Source: Oceanispirochaeta sp963676905
GTDB taxonomy: Bacteria; Spirochaetota; Spirochaetia; DSM-2461
Reading direction: 5' to 3'
Length of the DNA: 64,000 bases
NCBI GenBank assembly: GCA_963676905.2
Contig: CAXXVE010000001.1
Span: 1,612,001-1,676,000 of the forward strand
The translations under genes were made by a program, and so were the position numbers. How positions within the stretch are numbered: position 1 is the first letter of the stretch; each line of letters begins with the position of its first letter. Shown here in pieces: positions 62,189 to 64,000 of the stretch. The notes under the pieces were generated by a model. The model was not told where the DNA came from. It ran no database searches and was given only the letters and a program-made list of their open reading frames with translations.

Positions 62189-63603
62189 AGTCTGATCCCT
62201 CCCCCGATCCAGGGCTGGATCAGCATGAAATTCCCCATGGGGTAGAAAACAGGGTTGAAATTCAGTCCGGTCTCAAAGAGGAATCCCGACTCCCATATCT
62301 TCTGGACACTTGCGCCCAGAGTGAGGTTGACTCCAATATCCCCCTGCTGCAGCTCTCCTTTCAGGCTGTCTCTGTTGACCCATAGAAAACTTACACCTGT
62401 CCCGAAGTGGGGGATGAGGGACCATCCGTTTTTAAGCTGAAGCTGATAGTAAAACTTAAAATTAAGTATAAGATGGCTGAATACATAGGCTGGCTCCCTT
62501 TGGCGCATATGGGCATTCATAACCTCCATCTCAACCCCAAGGGGCCTGAGGCCCTGGGCATTCCAGAACCGGGCATTGACCAGTTCATGGCGGACCTTGA
62601 GGGTAAAGCCCAGAGGCATGGAGTCAAGTTCATGGACTTCGCTGTCCATGGGCAGCCCCGGGCCGTATCCTGCGATCAGGGTCATGTTGTTTCGGGGAGG
62701 GAAGCGGCGTACCGGAACCATTTCGGGGGCTTCGGCCATATAGATTCCGTTTTTCAGGACATCCTTCTCTCCTGAAGGATTTGTTACCTCGATGGAGTAA
62801 TCTCCTATGGGGCTGTCCTTGGTGAGCAGGGATATCTTAATAAGTTCATCCGATATCCATTCAGTGCTGTAGGGGGTGATTATCCGGCCTTCACCGCTGA
62901 TCCTGACCAGAGCTTCGGGATGGAAGTTCCTGCCTCGGATCTCCACTTCATCATAGTCCAGATACTGGAGCATTTCCCTGGTATCTGTATTTCGTATTTC
63001 AGGTTGAATGGAGGGAAACAGGGTCAGAAGGGTTTCGGTGTTTCTGTCTTCAAGACCCGATGGATTTTCTATCTTCAGGGTGTACTCTCCCGGTTCCAGT
63101 TTTCCGGAAGGAAAGCTCAATCGGACAATTTCACCGTTGATTGAGATTATGGAGCCTTGAGTTTCTTCTCCCTCTGACGAGACCAGTGTGAAAATACTCT
63201 CCTCAAGGGCCTGGAATACAACCGCCTCCAGTTCCAGATCACCCCTTGAGAGCAGATAGGCTTCCTCCGGACTGAACTCTCTTATTACGGGCTGCAGGGC
63301 CTCCTTGATAACAAGGGGCTTCCAGCCGGTGGCATTGACTGTCTTCTTGAATTTGTTGAGAACTCCGATCTGGATTTCATACTCCCCGGGAAGGAGGGAG
63401 AAGCTGATTTCAGACTCGTTTACAGTGGTCCGGAGTATTTCATCCGCTCCCTGGCGGATAATTACTTCATAGGCCCAGGCTCCCTCTATGGATTCCCAGG
63501 AGATAAACTGCTCCACCTCTTTCCCCCGGTTCAGCTGGGCTGACAGCGGTCCTGCCGCAAGGGTGAGGATGAGGAGGAACAAGATTTTAAAATCAGCGCG
63601 CAT
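62185..63603 (-). CDS. Envelope protein with Ig/IPT-like domains and C-terminal barrel
   Basis: A 472-residue exported protein, signal peptide ending PLSAQ. The N-terminal part has fibronectin or Ig-like strands (ISWESIEGAWAYEVIIRQG), the middle an IPT/TIG-like domain (VEIRGRNFHPEALVRISGEG to SIEVTNPSGEK), and the last 170 residues look like an outer-membrane barrel (ending WIGGGIRL). The ATG at 63603 has CGGAG seven bases before it; a start 13 codons earlier does not. It is the middle gene of an envelope unit. Confidence 0.72.
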   Translation of the reverse strand: MRADFKILFLLILTLAAGPLSAQLNRGKEVEQFISWESIEGAWAYEVIIRQGADEILRTTVNESEISFSLLPGEYEIQIGVLNKFKKTVNATGWKPLVIKEALQPVIREFSPEEAYLLSRGDLELEAVVFQALEESIFTLVSSEGEETQGSIISINGEIVRLSFPSGKLEPGEYTLKIENPSGLEDRNTETLLTLFPSIQPEIRNTDTREMLQYLDYDEVEIRGRNFHPEALVRISGEGRIITPYSTEWISDELIKISLLTKDSPIGDYSIEVTNPSGEKDVLKNGIYMAEAPEMVPVRRFPPRNNMTLIAGYGPGLPMDSEVHELDSMPLGFTLKVRHELVNARFWNAQGLRPLGVEMEVMNAHMRQREPAYVFSHLILNFKFYYQLQLKNGWSLIPHFGTGVSFLWVNRDSLKGELQQGDIGVNLTLGASVQKIWESGFLFETGLNFNPVFYPMGNFMLIQPWIGGGIRL

Positions 63604-64000
63604 ATTGAAGCTCCGGTGACAGAATATCCGGAATGTCGTCAATTTCCGGCAGAGTCAGCTGAAAGGGAACGTTGAGGACCGGACTCTCCTGGAATACCCT
63701 GCCGTCCAGTTCCCTGACTGCTTGAACATCAAAGCGGAAGGCTCCTACATCGAGATCCTCCAGCTTCCTGAAATTATAATTCGTTCCGGACCACTTGTCC
63801 TCCCGGAAGACCATATTTCCTGTATCTGTTGAATACAGGGCAATCCTGTAGTAGGAGGTCCCGGGTACATCGGACCAGTTGAAATCGAGGGTATCCCTTG
63901 TCTGCATATCCAGTATCTCTTCAGGAAGGGGGGAGAAGGACCTTACAGAGGGCAGGGCCGGAACAGGGGTGACCTCAAAAGAGGAAATCTGCGAGTCGGG
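63593..64000 (-). CDS. Envelope protein with fibronectin-III-like domain (partial, 5' end outside)
   Basis: The open frame continues through the window edge with no start inside. The visible 135 residues contain one Fn3-like unit (DFNWSDVPGTSYYRIALYS, then FDVQAVRELDGRVF) and a Pro/Ser-rich stretch before it. It overlaps the next gene by 11 bases, so three envelope genes are made together. Proteins of this shape in spirochaetes may also carry a FecR-like domain further upstream, which cannot be seen here. Confidence 0.7.
   Translation of the reverse strand, partial: PDSQISSFEVTPVPALPSVRSFSPLPEEILDMQTRDTLDFNWSDVPGTSYYRIALYSTDTGNMVFREDKWSGTNYNFRKLEDLDVGAFRFDVQAVRELDGRVFQESPVLNVPFQLTLPEIDDIPDILSPELQYAR

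Noticed and set aside
1..64000. CRISPR array, insertion sequence, prophage or replication origin
   Set aside because: No regularly spaced repeats, transposase, phage gene cluster or DnaA-box cluster was seen while reading the window.

Overview
The window looks like a chromosomal segment of a free-living spirochaete (Spirochaetota). The basis is the mix of genes: periplasmic binding proteins whose mature ends read like GQQ, several envelope proteins of spirochaete type, a four-cysteine L28, and ABC and TRAP sugar/acid uptake together with c-di-GMP signalling. This is a judgement from protein character, not a database match.

Layout. 1-0.7 kb: end of a molybdenum hydroxylase operon. 0.7-4.65 kb (-): a thiamine-type ABC transporter under a TPP riboswitch with a near-consensus promoter. 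4.7-6.4 kb (-): a large unrecognised protein. 6.5-9.4 kb (-): an Rrf2 regulator, cysteine synthase and O-acetylhomoserine sulfhydrylase. 9.6-14.8 kb (+): a signalling operon with a receiver/EAL phosphodiesterase, a binding lipoprotein and a membrane histidine kinase. 15.5-27.3 kb: a LacI-type regulator divergent from a nine-gene operon for uptake and breakdown of a sugar, probably a ketose of the tagatose/psicose group, with three copies of a likely operator between them. 27.4-34.1 kb (+): a thioesterase, a soluble hybrid kinase and a TRAP transporter. 34.2-37.0 kb: rubrerythrin, a broken gene and an AT-rich CHASE-GGDEF-hemerythrin protein. 37.0-37.8 kb: tRNA-Pro and two identical tRNA-Arg genes (-) next to two diverged copies of an unfamiliar hairpin-bearing repeat that carries a tRNA-Arg 3' fragment.

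37.9-43.3 kb: endonuclease III; a DtxR-family repressor joined to pyrK-pyrD; an unknown protein; a secreted candidate zinc peptidase; ribosomal protein L28. 44.2-54.4 kb (+): three tightly packed genes for very large envelope proteins (barrel plus transglutaminase-like plus TPR, a 1462-residue Ig-like lipoprotein, an LVIVD propeller). This is the best candidate for an undescribed system. 54.5-61.5 kb: a DUF3783-like protein, ClpB, a protein with an internal HPr-like domain, a metallophosphoesterase and NudC. 61.5-64.0 kb (-): a run of outer-membrane or periplasmic proteins that continues past the window end.

Themes. The sugar operon pairs a complete RbsACB-type importer with two TIM-barrel isomerases, a PfkB kinase, a GatZ-type protein without its GatY partner, an Old-Yellow-Enzyme-like reductase and a Gfo/Idh/MocA dehydrogenase. 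Two separate c-di-GMP modules are present, one degrading and one synthesising. No CRISPR array, insertion sequence, prophage or rRNA was seen.
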